A stretch of 64,000 nt of DNA from Gammaproteobacteria bacterium (GTDB lineage: Bacteria > Pseudomonadota > Gammaproteobacteria > Coxiellales > Coxiellaceae): contig JAUIAD010000006.1 in the NCBI GenBank assembly GCA_030425685.1, positions 1 through 64,000 on the forward strand, in the 5' to 3' direction. This document shows, one piece after another, positions 35,301-43,672 of the stretch; positions within the stretch are counted from its first letter, which is position 1, and every line of letters begins with the position of its first letter. The notes under the pieces are model-generated. The model did not search any database and was not told where the DNA came from. It was given only the letters and a program-made list of their open reading frames with translations. Both the position numbers and the translations under genes were made by a program.

Positions 35301-35489
35301 TGAAATAAAGTATCCCGACCAAATACCTATCAAAATAATAGTGGGGATAATGCGTGACCAAAATGAAGCAAGGGGCTTAATGCTGCCAATTGCCAGAAAA
35401 GGTCCTAGGCCCCAGATAATAAGTAATAAGGCAATCGTACCGATAAGCCATTGCTTTTGTTTAGCGATCAGTTTACCCACGGCTATCAC
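32304..35489 (-). CDS. icmF: IcmF/TssM family secretion protein
   Basis: Large inner-membrane protein of 1061 residues. Two N-terminal hydrophobic helices (about 14-36 and 45-62) precede a cytoplasmic domain with Walker A GPNGSGKT at 114-121 and FDAIILTLDL as a possible Walker B region. A third helix (LALPIAIAIILTATGLF, near 400) leads into a long periplasmic part ending in an all-beta region (WPGPDGNFITMRFDN) typical of the IcmF C-terminus. In Legionella the IcmF-DotU pair stabilises the Dot/Icm type IVB core; the homologous TssM-TssL pair belongs to type VI systems. No other type VI gene is here and the partner lacks an OmpA domain, so I favour type IVB. The start overlaps the icmH stop by 17 bases. 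Confidence 0.85.
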   Translation of the reverse strand: MIAVGKLIAKQKQWLIGTIALLLIIWGLGPFLAIGSIKPLASFWSRIIPTIILIGIWSGYFISHFYPRKFKSKSSGFRFDPNQQVFKDLRESISLAWQTIKKFKHTPPWILLLGPNGSGKTALLKASNIELNSSKAGKSINWWFSQEAVFVDPTGTYCLATKEEDEQQLLWHTFLYHIKRHRRQRGFDAIILTLDLATLVNPHQESLQKTLDRFSEQLNTLAQIHRYLNISIVITHCDQITGFTEFFEDLSIEERQSSFGFNLEKNDFKASFDEFIKHINHRLVSRLHHEPNLDRRIRIKDFPIQLGQLQSRLATLMEVLNSNSRILTRSLYFTSSQQSEDLVNVLNQPLAKGFALVPSAKAALSLREHSTFASGALNDIIATATPEYLPETPEAPKQRWAQHLALPIAIAIILTATGLFHHSYQKNVAALKKIDQQLSEASDNPNWLAQLNTLNKAKRMLADDTLTPLRLIGFGQAASIRSKINTAYKNSIQEKFSTYLNQTLTTQIDADINGSPLDLYSSLQAYLMLTNKKHYNKSFFTNWFKNHWKKQFSNNPAMRAQLDGYLNDFLAHGAIRKDSLWPINKELVKRAQAALQKRPLAEIGFMMLKTNNSQKLVSITTAGQTIADVDLSQAKIPAFYSKDNFNTVYQQQIPALAQVISKGNWVIGKPNIQKLNHNKQQHLEKDIRTLYLQAYKKQWQIALSKIKLDTPQDFTTLISQINLLRNQQSPLWQLYFSALKASNQDTQSLNTQATQSALTKLQQYLSSIDAAPSSVKAAFKAAEKRFNTQGKNDPITGVLQVATTAPEPVQSWLNAIGHNSWILMLADSKIYLNSVWKATVLEQYNQTIKGLYPIYKDGKTDITAHDFNQFFGPSGIIGAFFNNNLKAFINTHQAYWTWKKLDGEQIAIPQSTLDMLIRASMIQKMFYTDNANTPTIKFKLTPISMSTNVSQFVLNIGGQMIQYMPGIKHTNTVKWPGPDGNFITMRFDNLDPKKPTQTTMGTWAWLHLLDTATIKSSSDPRSYEVIFHLKDNQASYQLTADNPINPYLPNVLSAFRCPSSF

Positions 35490-36318
35490 CTGTATCGGTT
35501 AGGTTGTTTTGGGCAATCACCTGAAGGTTTTGTTCAATAGGTGCGGCAAGGTGATTGAGGTGGAGGTAATAAGGAATGTACATACCCAGTAAGCCAACAA
35601 TGGTTACGCCAGCCGCAATCCATAGTAAAGGTAGCTTGCGCTTTTTGACGGTGGGTTTATTGCTCTTCTCACTTTGGCCGATAAAAAGTTGTTGCGAGAG
35701 ATCGCCGCGTACTTCGCGAATAAGGTAATACAAGTTATCTTTTATCTGTGCGAGCTCTTTGCGCTCAAAACCAGGCTTTTGGTATTTACCTTCATAGCCA
35801 AGACAAATGGTTAAATAACCGAGTTCCATCAACTCAATATGGTTGATAGCATCTTGACAGCTACGCTCAAGAATCATAAAAAATTTCTCGCCGCCCCAGC
35901 TTTCTCGCTGGAAGGTTTTTAAAAGAGATATCTCTTGCCATTGGCTAGCGGCGCCCCAAGGGGTGCTAAGCACAATTTCATCGATAAATGAGCACAGAAA
36001 ATAACGTGCTGCGAGTACGATCGGCGAGCGGTATTGTTTTTTATGGGCCTTTTCTTCAAAGACTTTTATTTCGTGACAAAAGGAGGCTTGTAATTTTGCT
36101 AGGTCCGGAGGTGTTGTTTGCTGTCTTATTTCTGTGGCAGCTGTTAACACCGGTGCGCAGCAGGCAATCAATGGATTGATGGAGACATCAACTTCAAAGG
36201 CTTTGGATTTTAGTTGGCTGACAGAGAGTGGAGCTGTTAATGGCCGGCGCGGTGCTGAGGTGAGCGACATGGATGATTGTTCAACCTGGTGATCTATCGT
36301 CGTTGTGTTGCTGGCCAT
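35473..36318 (-). CDS. icmH: IcmH/DotU family secretion protein
   Basis: A 281-residue protein of the DotU/TssL family. After a variable N-terminal part of about 80 residues comes the helical cytoplasmic domain (ARYFLCSFIDEIVLSTPWG, WGGEKFFMILERSCQD, LGYLTICLGYEGKYQ), and one membrane helix near the C-terminus (LPLLWIAAGVTIVGLLGMYIPYYL). Only about 25 residues follow, so there is no peptidoglycan-binding extension. It works with IcmF as an inner-membrane complex. The gene order icmH then icmF with overlapping ends suggests coupled translation. Confidence in the family is high; assignment to type IVB rather than type VI is inference. Confidence 0.88.
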   Translation of the reverse strand: MASNTTTIDHQVEQSSMSLTSAPRRPLTAPLSVSQLKSKAFEVDVSINPLIACCAPVLTAATEIRQQTTPPDLAKLQASFCHEIKVFEEKAHKKQYRSPIVLAARYFLCSFIDEIVLSTPWGAASQWQEISLLKTFQRESWGGEKFFMILERSCQDAINHIELMELGYLTICLGYEGKYQKPGFERKELAQIKDNLYYLIREVRGDLSQQLFIGQSEKSNKPTVKKRKLPLLWIAAGVTIVGLLGMYIPYYLHLNHLAAPIEQNLQVIAQNNLTDTGDSRG

Positions 36319-36489
36319 AATGATGGTGCCTCAGATAAATAAATTTTTAGGTAACAACTCAGAACTGTTGCTAGGTGTTGTTATCACCTTTATTTAGGTA
36401 CCGTCATCCCGCGCGGCTTGACGATGTCTAACGACAATTTTGAGTTTTTACCAATTTTTGGACAACTTCCTGCCATTCCCTCTCTCTCA

Positions 36490-36519
36490 CTGCCTCCTCC
36501 CAATTTTCAGGGGAGGCAG
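36490..36519 (-). promoter_or_regulatory. GC-rich hairpin in the icmH-icmF leader
   Basis: CTGCCTCC (36490-36497) and GGAGGCAG (36512-36519) pair perfectly, and the stem can be extended with one bulge. It lies just downstream of the putative icmH promoter, so it would form at the very 5' end of a leader of about 200 bases. It could also act as a terminator for purD, although no U-run follows. Confidence 0.5.
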
Positions 36520-36531
36520 AAGATGGAGCTT

Positions 36532-36561
36532 ATTATATCCATTGTGTTTAAAAAATGCTAA
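36532..36561 (-). promoter_or_regulatory. Possible promoter of icmH-icmF
   Basis: On the minus strand a perfect TATAAT (36532-36537) has TTAGCA (36556-36561) 18 bases upstream. The spacing is acceptable and the -35 box is weak. It lies about 60 bases after the purD stop. A partial family B repeat (GTCATCCCGCG) sits at 36403-36413 within the leader. Confidence 0.4.
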
Positions 36562-36594
36562 CACTTGAGCAAAATTTATCGTATTTTCATCTGT

Positions 36595-37869
36595 TTAATT
36601 TTTATCCAAAGCCTTGTGGCCAATGTCGTTGCGGAAGAAACAGTCTGGCCAGGAGATATCTTTGGTCATTTTATAGGCATTGTCGTGCGCGTCTTGCAGT
36701 GTATCACCCAGCGCTGTGACGGCTAAAACACGCCCGCCACTGGTGACGATGGCTTCTTCTTTTATCGTGGTGCCAGCATGAAAGACTTTACCACCGTTTT
36801 GTTTGTCTAGCCCTGAAATAGGGTGGCCTGTTTTATACGATAATGGGTAACCACCTGACGCCATTACAATGCTTAAGGCAGAGGCGCTATCCCAATCAGC
36901 ATTGGTGTGATCAAGCTGGCCGCTTAGTCCAGCTAAGCACAGCTCGACAAGGTCTGATCTAAGGCGCATTAAAATTGGTTGCGTTTCTGGGTCACCCAGA
37001 CGGCAGTTAAACTCCAAGACCTTTGGTTCGCCATTTGGGGAGATCATAAGACCTGCGTACAAGAAACCAATATAAGGTGTGTTGCTCTCTTTGAGCGCCT
37101 TGACGGTTGGCATAATAACCTGATCCATAATGGTTTTTTCAAGATCTGGAGTCAATAAGGGAGAGGGCGAATAAGCACCCATGCCGCCGGTGTTTGGTCC
37201 TTGGTCGCCATCGTCACGACGCTTATGATCTTGTGAGCTCGCTAGCGGTAAGGCATAGTCGCCGTCGACCATGACGATAAAACTCATTTCTTGGCCGTCG
37301 AGAAACTCTTCGATAACGATTTCGTTGCTGGCAGCGCCAAACTGTTTCTCGGCGAGCATGGCATGGATTGCCTGTGCGGCTTCATCCTGATTCAAGGCAA
37401 TAATCACTCCTTTGCCTTGTGCCAGACCATCCGCTTTAATCACCAAGGGGAAATGTTGGCTTTCAAGATATTTAAGTGCAGCTTGTTCATCGGTAAAAGT
37501 GGCGTAGGCAGCGGTCGGAATATTGTTTTCTTCCATAAAGCGTTTGCAAAAACTTTTAGACGATTCAAGCTGCGCCGCTTTTTGTGTGGGACCAAAACAT
37601 AGTATGCCAGCGTCATTAAAACGATCAACCACGCCTGCAGCTAGTGCAGCTTCTGGGCCAACAATGGCTAAATCGATATGGTATTGTTTGGCGAAGTGGA
37701 GTAAGCCTTCAACATTATCGGCAGCAATATCGACGTTTTCTGCTTTTGGTTCTTGGGATGTGCCCGCATTGCCGGGTGCTACAAAAATGTGGTCAACCAG
37801 TGGGGATTGCGCAACTTTCCAACATAGGGCGTGTTCGCGGCCACCACTACCAATAATTAATATATTCAT
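36595..37869 (-). CDS. purD: Phosphoribosylamine-glycine ligase
   Basis: GAR synthetase of 424 residues, the second step of purine synthesis. The N-terminal MNILIIGSGGREHALCWK, the GPEAALAAGVVD and GPTQKAAQLESSKSF segments and the ATP-grasp part (FPLVIKADGLAQGKGVIIA, MGAYSPSPLLTP, YAGLMISPNGEPKVLEFNCRLGDPETQ) are all intact. It follows purH by 82 bases in the same direction, giving the order fis-purH-purD found in pseudomonads and relatives. Confidence 0.96.
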   Translation of the reverse strand: MNILIIGSGGREHALCWKVAQSPLVDHIFVAPGNAGTSQEPKAENVDIAADNVEGLLHFAKQYHIDLAIVGPEAALAAGVVDRFNDAGILCFGPTQKAAQLESSKSFCKRFMEENNIPTAAYATFTDEQAALKYLESQHFPLVIKADGLAQGKGVIIALNQDEAAQAIHAMLAEKQFGAASNEIVIEEFLDGQEMSFIVMVDGDYALPLASSQDHKRRDDGDQGPNTGGMGAYSPSPLLTPDLEKTIMDQVIMPTVKALKESNTPYIGFLYAGLMISPNGEPKVLEFNCRLGDPETQPILMRLRSDLVELCLAGLSGQLDHTNADWDSASALSIVMASGGYPLSYKTGHPISGLDKQNGGKVFHAGTTIKEEAIVTSGGRVLAVTALGDTLQDAHDNAYKMTKDISWPDCFFRNDIGHKALDKN

Positions 37870-37951
37870 GTTTGCCTCACAAGTTTTGTAAGAGCCCAGT
37901 CTATGGCAACGTTATAGACGCTGAGCTGTTACCAAATTTTTCACTTTACCG

Positions 37952-39526
37952 TTAGTGTCTAAAATGCCGCATCCCTGTGAAAACCATTGCCATATTAGCA
38001 GCATTTGCGGCTGCAATCACCTCGTTATCACGTTTAGATCCGCCCGGTTGGATAACGGCGGTAATACCATTTTTTGCTGCAATTTCAAGGCCATCGGCAA
38101 AAGGGAAAAAGGCATCGGATGCCATGACAGAGCCCGCTAACGGTAAGTCAGCCATGTTGGCACGCAGTGCAGCAATCTCAGAGGCAAATACGCGGCTGGT
38201 TTGGCCAGTGCCAATACCGAGAGTAGCGTGATCTTTGGCAAATAAGATGGCGTTTGATTTAACAAATTTCACCACTTGCCATGCAAAATATAAATCATTT
38301 AATTCCGTAGCTGTTGGCTGGCGTGTGGTGACAACTTTTAAGTCGTCGATGGCAATATGGCCATGGTCTTCTTCTTGCACCAAAAGGCCACCGGAGATGG
38401 AGTGTAAATGTAAAGCCGGTTGTTGTGAGGATAAAGGTGCGTCGACAATTAAGACACGCATATTCTTTTTGCTTGCTAAAATAGTAAGGGCCTCAGGAGT
38501 GACTGCTGGGGCAAGTAATACTTCAACAAATTGTTGTGCAGTGATTTTTTCTGCCGTGCTTGCATCGAGTGTGGTATTAAAAGCAATAATGCCACCGAAG
38601 GCCGATTGTGGATCCGTGGCATACGCTTTTTCATAAGCGGCAAGCGTTGAGCTGCCTTGTCCAACGCCGCAGGGGGTTGCATGTTTAACAATGCAGCAGC
38701 CGGGCAGGTTTTCATTTAAATCTTGCACACAACGTAAGGCGCAATCGCTATCAATCATATTGTTAAAAGAAAGCGGTTTGCCTTGCAATTGTTTAGCAGC
38801 TGCTAAGGTTCCAGGTTGAGCATTGTCACTATGGTAAAGAGCAGCTTGTTGATGTGGGTTTTCACCATAGCGTAAGTCGGCTTGTTTGCTAAAACGTGGG
38901 GTAAATGTAGTGGGAAAACGTTCATTTTCTGTTGCCGCTTCGTTTTGTAAATAAGTGGCAATGGCTTGGTTATAGTGTGCTAACTGTTGAAAGACTTTCT
39001 GTGCTAAATGGCGTCGTGTTTCTAGTTGTGTTATGCCGCCAGTCTGTATTTCTGTTAGGACCTTTGCATAGTCGCTGGGGTCAATAACGACAGTAACATC
39101 GGCAAAGTTCTTTGCAGCAGAGCGCAACATGGTTGGTCCACCAATATCAATATTCTCGATCGCCTCAGCAAATTGGCAATCTGGTTTCGCGATGGTTTGT
39201 TCAAAAGGGTAGAGATTGACGACCAGTAGATCAATGGGTTTGATTTGATGGGAGTCCATTACGTCGTCATCGGTTCCACGCCGTCCCAATAATCCGCCAT
39301 GGATTTTGGGATGGAGCGTTTTAACGCGACCATCCATGATTTCCGGAAATCCGGTGTAGCCAGCAACATCAACAACTGAAATATCATTTTTTTTCAGAAG
39401 CTCCGCTGTGCCACCAGTCGCAAGAATCTCTATACCTTGTTTAACTAACTGTTTCACAAACTCAACGAGGCCAGTTTTGTCGGAAGTGCTAATAAGGGCA
39501 CGTTCAATAGGGCGATGAGTTTGCAT
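37952..39526 (-). CDS. purH: Bifunctional AICAR transformylase/IMP cyclohydrolase
   Basis: Catalyses the last two steps of IMP synthesis; 524 residues. The N-terminal MGS-like cyclohydrolase domain has ALISTSDKTGLVEF, EILATGGTAELL, MDGRVKTLHPKIHGGLLGRR and VNLYPFEQT. The C-terminal transformylase domain has DLRYGENPHQQAALY, CCIVKHATPCGVG with the catalytic Lys-His, GIGTGQTSRV, SDAFFPFADGLE and QPGGSKRD. Between fis and purD in one transcription unit. Confidence 0.96.
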   Translation of the reverse strand: MQTHRPIERALISTSDKTGLVEFVKQLVKQGIEILATGGTAELLKKNDISVVDVAGYTGFPEIMDGRVKTLHPKIHGGLLGRRGTDDDVMDSHQIKPIDLLVVNLYPFEQTIAKPDCQFAEAIENIDIGGPTMLRSAAKNFADVTVVIDPSDYAKVLTEIQTGGITQLETRRHLAQKVFQQLAHYNQAIATYLQNEAATENERFPTTFTPRFSKQADLRYGENPHQQAALYHSDNAQPGTLAAAKQLQGKPLSFNNMIDSDCALRCVQDLNENLPGCCIVKHATPCGVGQGSSTLAAYEKAYATDPQSAFGGIIAFNTTLDASTAEKITAQQFVEVLLAPAVTPEALTILASKKNMRVLIVDAPLSSQQPALHLHSISGGLLVQEEDHGHIAIDDLKVVTTRQPTATELNDLYFAWQVVKFVKSNAILFAKDHATLGIGTGQTSRVFASEIAALRANMADLPLAGSVMASDAFFPFADGLEIAAKNGITAVIQPGGSKRDNEVIAAANAANMAMVFTGMRHFRH

Positions 39527-39545
39527 GTTGTGTTTCCGTTGTTAG

Positions 39546-39827
39546 TTAATCTATTTTGTACATTGCTAATTTCTTACGCAATGTGCCACGGCTAATGCCT
39601 AGCATTTTGGCCGCTTTACTTTGGTTTCTTTTGGTGAACTTCATAATGGTTTTTAGTAGTGGAATTTCCATTTCAGCTAAAACCATATTGTAAAGTTCTA
39701 CAGGCTCTTGACCCGCTAATGCTTCAAAATAGCTTTGCAGCGATTGTTGTACATTAGTTGTAAAAGACTGTTCTACCGTTGTTGTCGTTGCCACGCTTTC
39801 GGGTGAAATTGTGGTTGTCGTTTCCAT
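39546..39827 (-). CDS. fis: DNA-binding protein Fis
   Basis: Nucleoid-associated regulator. The C-terminal half is clearly Fis: VLAEMEIPLLKTIMKFTKRNQSKAAKMLGISRGTLRKKL, containing the helix-turn-helix. The N-terminal part is Thr-rich and unlike E. coli Fis. Two starts are possible: ATG at 39827 (93 residues, GAAGGAA upstream) or TTG at 39848 (100 residues, AAGGAG upstream); I chose the ATG. It leads the purine genes, 19 bases before purH. In Legionella and Coxiella relatives, Fis proteins regulate effector genes, which makes it relevant to the secretion genes nearby. Confidence 0.9.
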   Translation of the reverse strand: METTTTISPESVATTTTVEQSFTTNVQQSLQSYFEALAGQEPVELYNMVLAEMEIPLLKTIMKFTKRNQSKAAKMLGISRGTLRKKLAMYKID

Positions 39828-39920
39828 TGTTGTAGCGATTCCTTCCAAGGCTCTACTCCTTGTTGTTTGTTAATCAATAAGTTGGTTGATCTGCGTACTA
39901 ATCGAGATCAGCGGTGCAAT

Positions 39921-39948
39921 ATTATAACACCGGCTCATTGGTTCTCAA
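39921..39948 (-). promoter_or_regulatory. Sigma-70 promoter of fis-purH-purD
   Basis: On the minus strand TTGAGA (39943-39948) and TATAAT (39921-39926) are 16 bases apart. The transcript would start near 39914, giving a leader of about 90 bases. Confidence 0.7.
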
Positions 39949-40001
39949 GAGGTATTGCGGTAAAATGAAATGAGTACTATTTTTTGCCAGGGAATAGGTG
40001 A

Positions 40002-40856
40002 TTGTCAAAGTTTACACGCTGGGTGCGAAAAGTTAATTTGCTGTCCTTAGTCGGGTTAGCGGGTGTCAATCCAGATGAGCGTAAGGTGGCTCGTGTCTGG
40101 GGAAAAGCCTTTAATTATATTGTTGTTGCCGTTGCTATTGTTTTATTAATTCAGTGGCAAGCAGAGTTGCTGCATCAATTAACCCCTATTCATCGTATTT
40201 TAATTAATGTTTCTATTTGGTCTTATTTTGTTATCGAAATGGGCATTTTGTTGGTGTTGGTAAAAGACCGCTTGCGATTTTTGCGCCAGAACTGGATGCT
40301 GCCCATTATTATCATCTTAGGTTTGCCTATTATTACACAACATGTTGAAGCGATTACCTTACTGCGAGGATTGCGGCCGTTACTAGCGTTGGTAATTTTA
40401 CTGCCGGCGATTCAAATATTAGGCCGGTTTTTTGCTGATGGGCAACTGCGTACCACGTTAATGGCCGCGGCTATTATTATCATTATTTTTGGCTTATTGG
40501 TGGCCGGTGTTGACCCCAGTATTCATTCCGCTTGGGATGGAATTTGGTGGGCTGTGGCAACGGTGTCAACGGTTGGCTATGGTGATGTGGTGCCAACCAG
40601 TCCGCTGGGTCGTTTGATTGGTGTTGGTTTAATTGTCTTAGGCTTAGGCATTTTTGTTACCATTACCGCTAATTTTCTTGCTTTAATTTTGCGTAAAGAA
40701 GTGGTTGAGGTGAAGGAAAAGGAAAAAGAGTTGGAAGTTATTTTGGAAAGCTTAAAGGAAAGCCAAGAAAATCAACTTGATACCAATGAGCTGCTAGAGT
40801 CCTTAAGTGATCGTATTAAGAAACTTGAGAAAAAAATTGAAAAGCAGCAGAAGTAG
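40002..40856 (+). CDS. Potassium channel with C-terminal coiled coil
   Basis: A 284-residue ion channel, probably starting at TTG 40002. Its layout is voltage-gated-like: four hydrophobic helices (about 36-54, 65-85, 100-110, 117-138), then a longer pair flanking the pore loop with selectivity filter TVSTVGYGDVVP. The fourth helix area has spaced Arg residues (LLRGLRPLL), weakly like a voltage sensor. The tail of about 60 residues is a highly charged coiled coil (VEVKEKEKELEVILESLKES, LSDRIKKLEKKIEKQQK), suited to tetramer assembly. It diverges from fis and has no evident partner. Confidence 0.82.
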   Translation: MSKFTRWVRKVNLLSLVGLAGVNPDERKVARVWGKAFNYIVVAVAIVLLIQWQAELLHQLTPIHRILINVSIWSYFVIEMGILLVLVKDRLRFLRQNWMLPIIIILGLPIITQHVEAITLLRGLRPLLALVILLPAIQILGRFFADGQLRTTLMAAAIIIIIFGLLVAGVDPSIHSAWDGIWWAVATVSTVGYGDVVPTSPLGRLIGVGLIVLGLGIFVTITANFLALILRKEVVEVKEKEKELEVILESLKESQENQLDTNELLESLSDRIKKLEKKIEKQQK

Positions 40857-40960
40857 CTGCTAGAGAACCCATAATGTTATACTTAAAAACTAGCGTGGAT
40901 TCGAGTTTAATGTAGCTTGTAATCCATTCTCGCTATTACTGATGTAGAAAAAGGTGTTAT

Positions 40961-43606
40961 ATGTCACAAGAAAAACCAAAAACTGTTTATTTAAAAGATT
41001 ACCGTCCTGCTGATTTTATTATTGAAACTGTGCATTTACATTTTGATCTGCATGAGGATGTGACGCATGTAAAATCTATTTTAAAAATGAAAAGAAACCC
41101 CGAGGCAAATACACCGGTAGCGCCATTGGTTTTAGATGGTGAAGCTATGACCTTGCAAAAGGCGTTTATTGATGGCCAGCCGTTATCCGCTGATCAATAT
41201 CAGGTGGATGATATTTCGTTAACAATACCGCAAGTGCCAGAGGCTTTTACGTTAGAGCTTGAAGTAGATATTAAACCACAGGAAAATACCACTTTAAGCG
41301 GGTTATATAAATCGCGTACTAATTTTTGCACGCAATGTGAGTCGCATGGTTTTCGCCGCATTACCTACTATCTCGATCGCCCCGATGTTATGGCGCGATT
41401 TACGACGGCCATTTCTGCGGATAAAACAAAGTATCCCTTTTTATTATCGAATGGTAATTTAATTGAAAAAAAAGAATTAGCGGATAATCGTCATTGGATG
41501 TGTTGGCAAGATCCCTCGTTAAAGCCCTCTTATCTTTTTGCGCTCGTAGCGGGTGATTTTGATGTATTGGAAGATAGCTTTGTAACGACGTCAGGGCGTA
41601 AAGTTGATTTGTGTTTGTATCTGGAAAAAGGTTTTGCTGATCAAGGTGCCTATGCTTTGCAAGCTCTACAACGTGCCATGCGTTGGGATGAAGAAAAATT
41701 TGGGCGTGAATACGACTTAGATATTTATATGGTTGTTGCTGTTAGTGACTTTAATATGGGGGCGATGGAAAATAAAGGCCTTAATATTTTTAATACCAAA
41801 TATATTTTAGCGCGGCCTGAGACGGCCACGGATGCGGACTATACTGCTATTGAAGCGGTTATTGGTCATGAGTATTTTCATAACTGGACCGGTAATCGTA
41901 TTACTTGCCGCGATTGGTTTCAAATTACTTTGAAAGAGGGGTTAACCGTTTTTCGTGATCAGTCATTTACTGAAGATATGACCTCTGAGGGAGTGGCGCG
42001 GATTGATGTCGTTAATGTGGTGCGTAATTTACAATTTCCTGAGGATGCAGGGCCTACAGCACATCCTATTCGTCCAGACTCCTATATCGAAGTCAATAAT
42101 TTTTACACCTTAACGGTCTATCGCAAAGGCTCTGAAGTTATTCGCATGATTCAAACATTGATTGGCAAAGATAAGTTTCGTCAAGGGATGGATCTTTATT
42201 TCTCACGTCATGATGGGCAAGCGGTAACAACAGAAGATTTTGTGAAGGCGATGGAAGATGCAGCGCCTAAAGATTTAACGCAATTTAAACGCTGGTATTC
42301 ACAAGCTGGTACGCCGGTATTAGATGTTACGGGTGATTACGATGCGGATGGAAAAACATTTACCTTAACGGTAAAACAAAGTTGTCCGGCAACACCTGGG
42401 CAAGATAAGAAAGAGCCTTTCCACTTACCTTTAAAAATGGGATTAGTTGGCATTGATTGCAGCGATATTATTCTGCAATTGGAGGGTGAAAATGAGGGGG
42501 TGTTAGGAAGCCGGGTGTTGGAAATTAAAGAGCCGGTGGAAGTGTTTAAATTTATCAATGTTGATAATAAGCCGGTGCCTTCTTTATTGCGTGATTTTTC
42601 CGCGCCGGTCAAATTAAATTACCCTTATACGGATGATGAACTGCTATGGTTGTTGCAGTGTGATAGTAACCCTTTTAGTCGTTGGGAAGCGGCACAAGCA
42701 TTTAATAGTCGATTGATTTTTAAATTAGTAGAAAGCTACCAGGCCGGCGAGTCCTTAGAGATGGACGCAAGGCTGGTTGATGCTTACGCGCGTATATTGC
42801 AAGATGAACATCAAGACCGTCAGTTTGTGGCGCGGTTATTGCAGTTGCCAGCGGAAAATTATTTAATTCAGCAGATGATGCCAGTTGCCGATGTAGATGC
42901 CATCCATGCGGCACGTAATTTTGTCAAAAAAGAATTGGCGATCGCATTAGCGGATGAATGGCAACGTGTTTATGATCAAAATCAGCTATCGGATTATGAA
43001 TACACGATGGAAGATGTTGGTCAACGTGCGTTGAAAAATCTCTGTTTAGCTTATTTAACAGAAACTGAAGATGCACAATACTATGAGTTAGCGCACCGCC
43101 AGTTTATTGAAAGCAATAATATGACGGATGTGATGGGTGCTCTCGCGGCACTTAATAATCATGATTGCTCTTTGCGCGATCAAGCTCTGGATGCGTTTTA
43201 TGAGCAATGGAAGGAACAGGCGTTGGTTGTTAATAAATGGTTGGGTCTACAGGCAATGGCAGATGTTCCATTTACCTTGCAACGCGTAAAGCAGTGCTTG
43301 CATCATGAGGGTTTTGATATTAAAAACCCTAATAAGGTTTATGCTTTAATTGTCGCTTTTGGTGGTAATACAGTTGCCTTTCATCAACAAGATGGTGCTG
43401 GTTATGAGTTTGTTGCTGATCAGGTACTGGCAATCGATCCTAATAATCCACAGGTGGCGGCGCGGGTGATTACCCCTTTGACACGCTGGGCGCGTTATGA
43501 TGAAACTCGTCAAGCATTAATGAAAGCGCAGCTGGAGCGTATTCTGGAAGCAGATGGTCTTTCTAAAGATGTGTATGAGTTGGCCTCTAAGAGTTTGGTG
43601 GGGTAG
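40961..43606 (+). CDS. pepN: Aminopeptidase N
   Basis: M1 family zinc aminopeptidase of 881 residues, bacterial PepN type, cleaving N-terminal residues from peptides in the cytoplasm. The substrate-anchoring MGAMENKGLNIFN and the zinc motif VIGHEYFHNWTGNR with the downstream Glu in LKEGLTVFRDQ are intact. The N-terminal beta-domain opens with KTVYLKDYRPADFIIETVHLHFDL and the long helical C-terminal domain follows. Its length matches E. coli PepN. Converges with the hybrid kinase; a 10-base inverted repeat with one mismatch (43630-43639 and 43658-43667) in the gap may terminate one or both. Confidence 0.96.
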   Translation: MSQEKPKTVYLKDYRPADFIIETVHLHFDLHEDVTHVKSILKMKRNPEANTPVAPLVLDGEAMTLQKAFIDGQPLSADQYQVDDISLTIPQVPEAFTLELEVDIKPQENTTLSGLYKSRTNFCTQCESHGFRRITYYLDRPDVMARFTTAISADKTKYPFLLSNGNLIEKKELADNRHWMCWQDPSLKPSYLFALVAGDFDVLEDSFVTTSGRKVDLCLYLEKGFADQGAYALQALQRAMRWDEEKFGREYDLDIYMVVAVSDFNMGAMENKGLNIFNTKYILARPETATDADYTAIEAVIGHEYFHNWTGNRITCRDWFQITLKEGLTVFRDQSFTEDMTSEGVARIDVVNVVRNLQFPEDAGPTAHPIRPDSYIEVNNFYTLTVYRKGSEVIRMIQTLIGKDKFRQGMDLYFSRHDGQAVTTEDFVKAMEDAAPKDLTQFKRWYSQAGTPVLDVTGDYDADGKTFTLTVKQSCPATPGQDKKEPFHLPLKMGLVGIDCSDIILQLEGENEGVLGSRVLEIKEPVEVFKFINVDNKPVPSLLRDFSAPVKLNYPYTDDELLWLLQCDSNPFSRWEAAQAFNSRLIFKLVESYQAGESLEMDARLVDAYARILQDEHQDRQFVARLLQLPAENYLIQQMMPVADVDAIHAARNFVKKELAIALADEWQRVYDQNQLSDYEYTMEDVGQRALKNLCLAYLTETEDAQYYELAHRQFIESNNMTDVMGALAALNNHDCSLRDQALDAFYEQWKEQALVVNKWLGLQAMADVPFTLQRVKQCLHHEGFDIKNPNKVYALIVAFGGNTVAFHQQDGAGYEFVADQVLAIDPNNPQVAARVITPLTRWARYDETRQALMKAQLERILEADGLSKDVYELASKSLVG

Positions 43607-43672
43607 TTTTGGTTTGAAGCGTTACCCGTAACAGCTTAGAGCATATGACTTTATACCCTGAGCTGTTGCCTA

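Noticed and set aside
32304-36318. Type VI secretion locus
   Set aside because: IcmF/DotU homologues occur in both systems, but no tssB, tssC, hcp, vgrG, tssK or clpV lies nearby and the DotU protein has no peptidoglycan-binding extension.
37870-37951. Inverted repeat GTCTAT/ATAGAC and a shared CTGAGCTGTT string with the 43658 region
   Set aside because: Arms of six bases and a single 10-base match are expected by chance in a window of this size.
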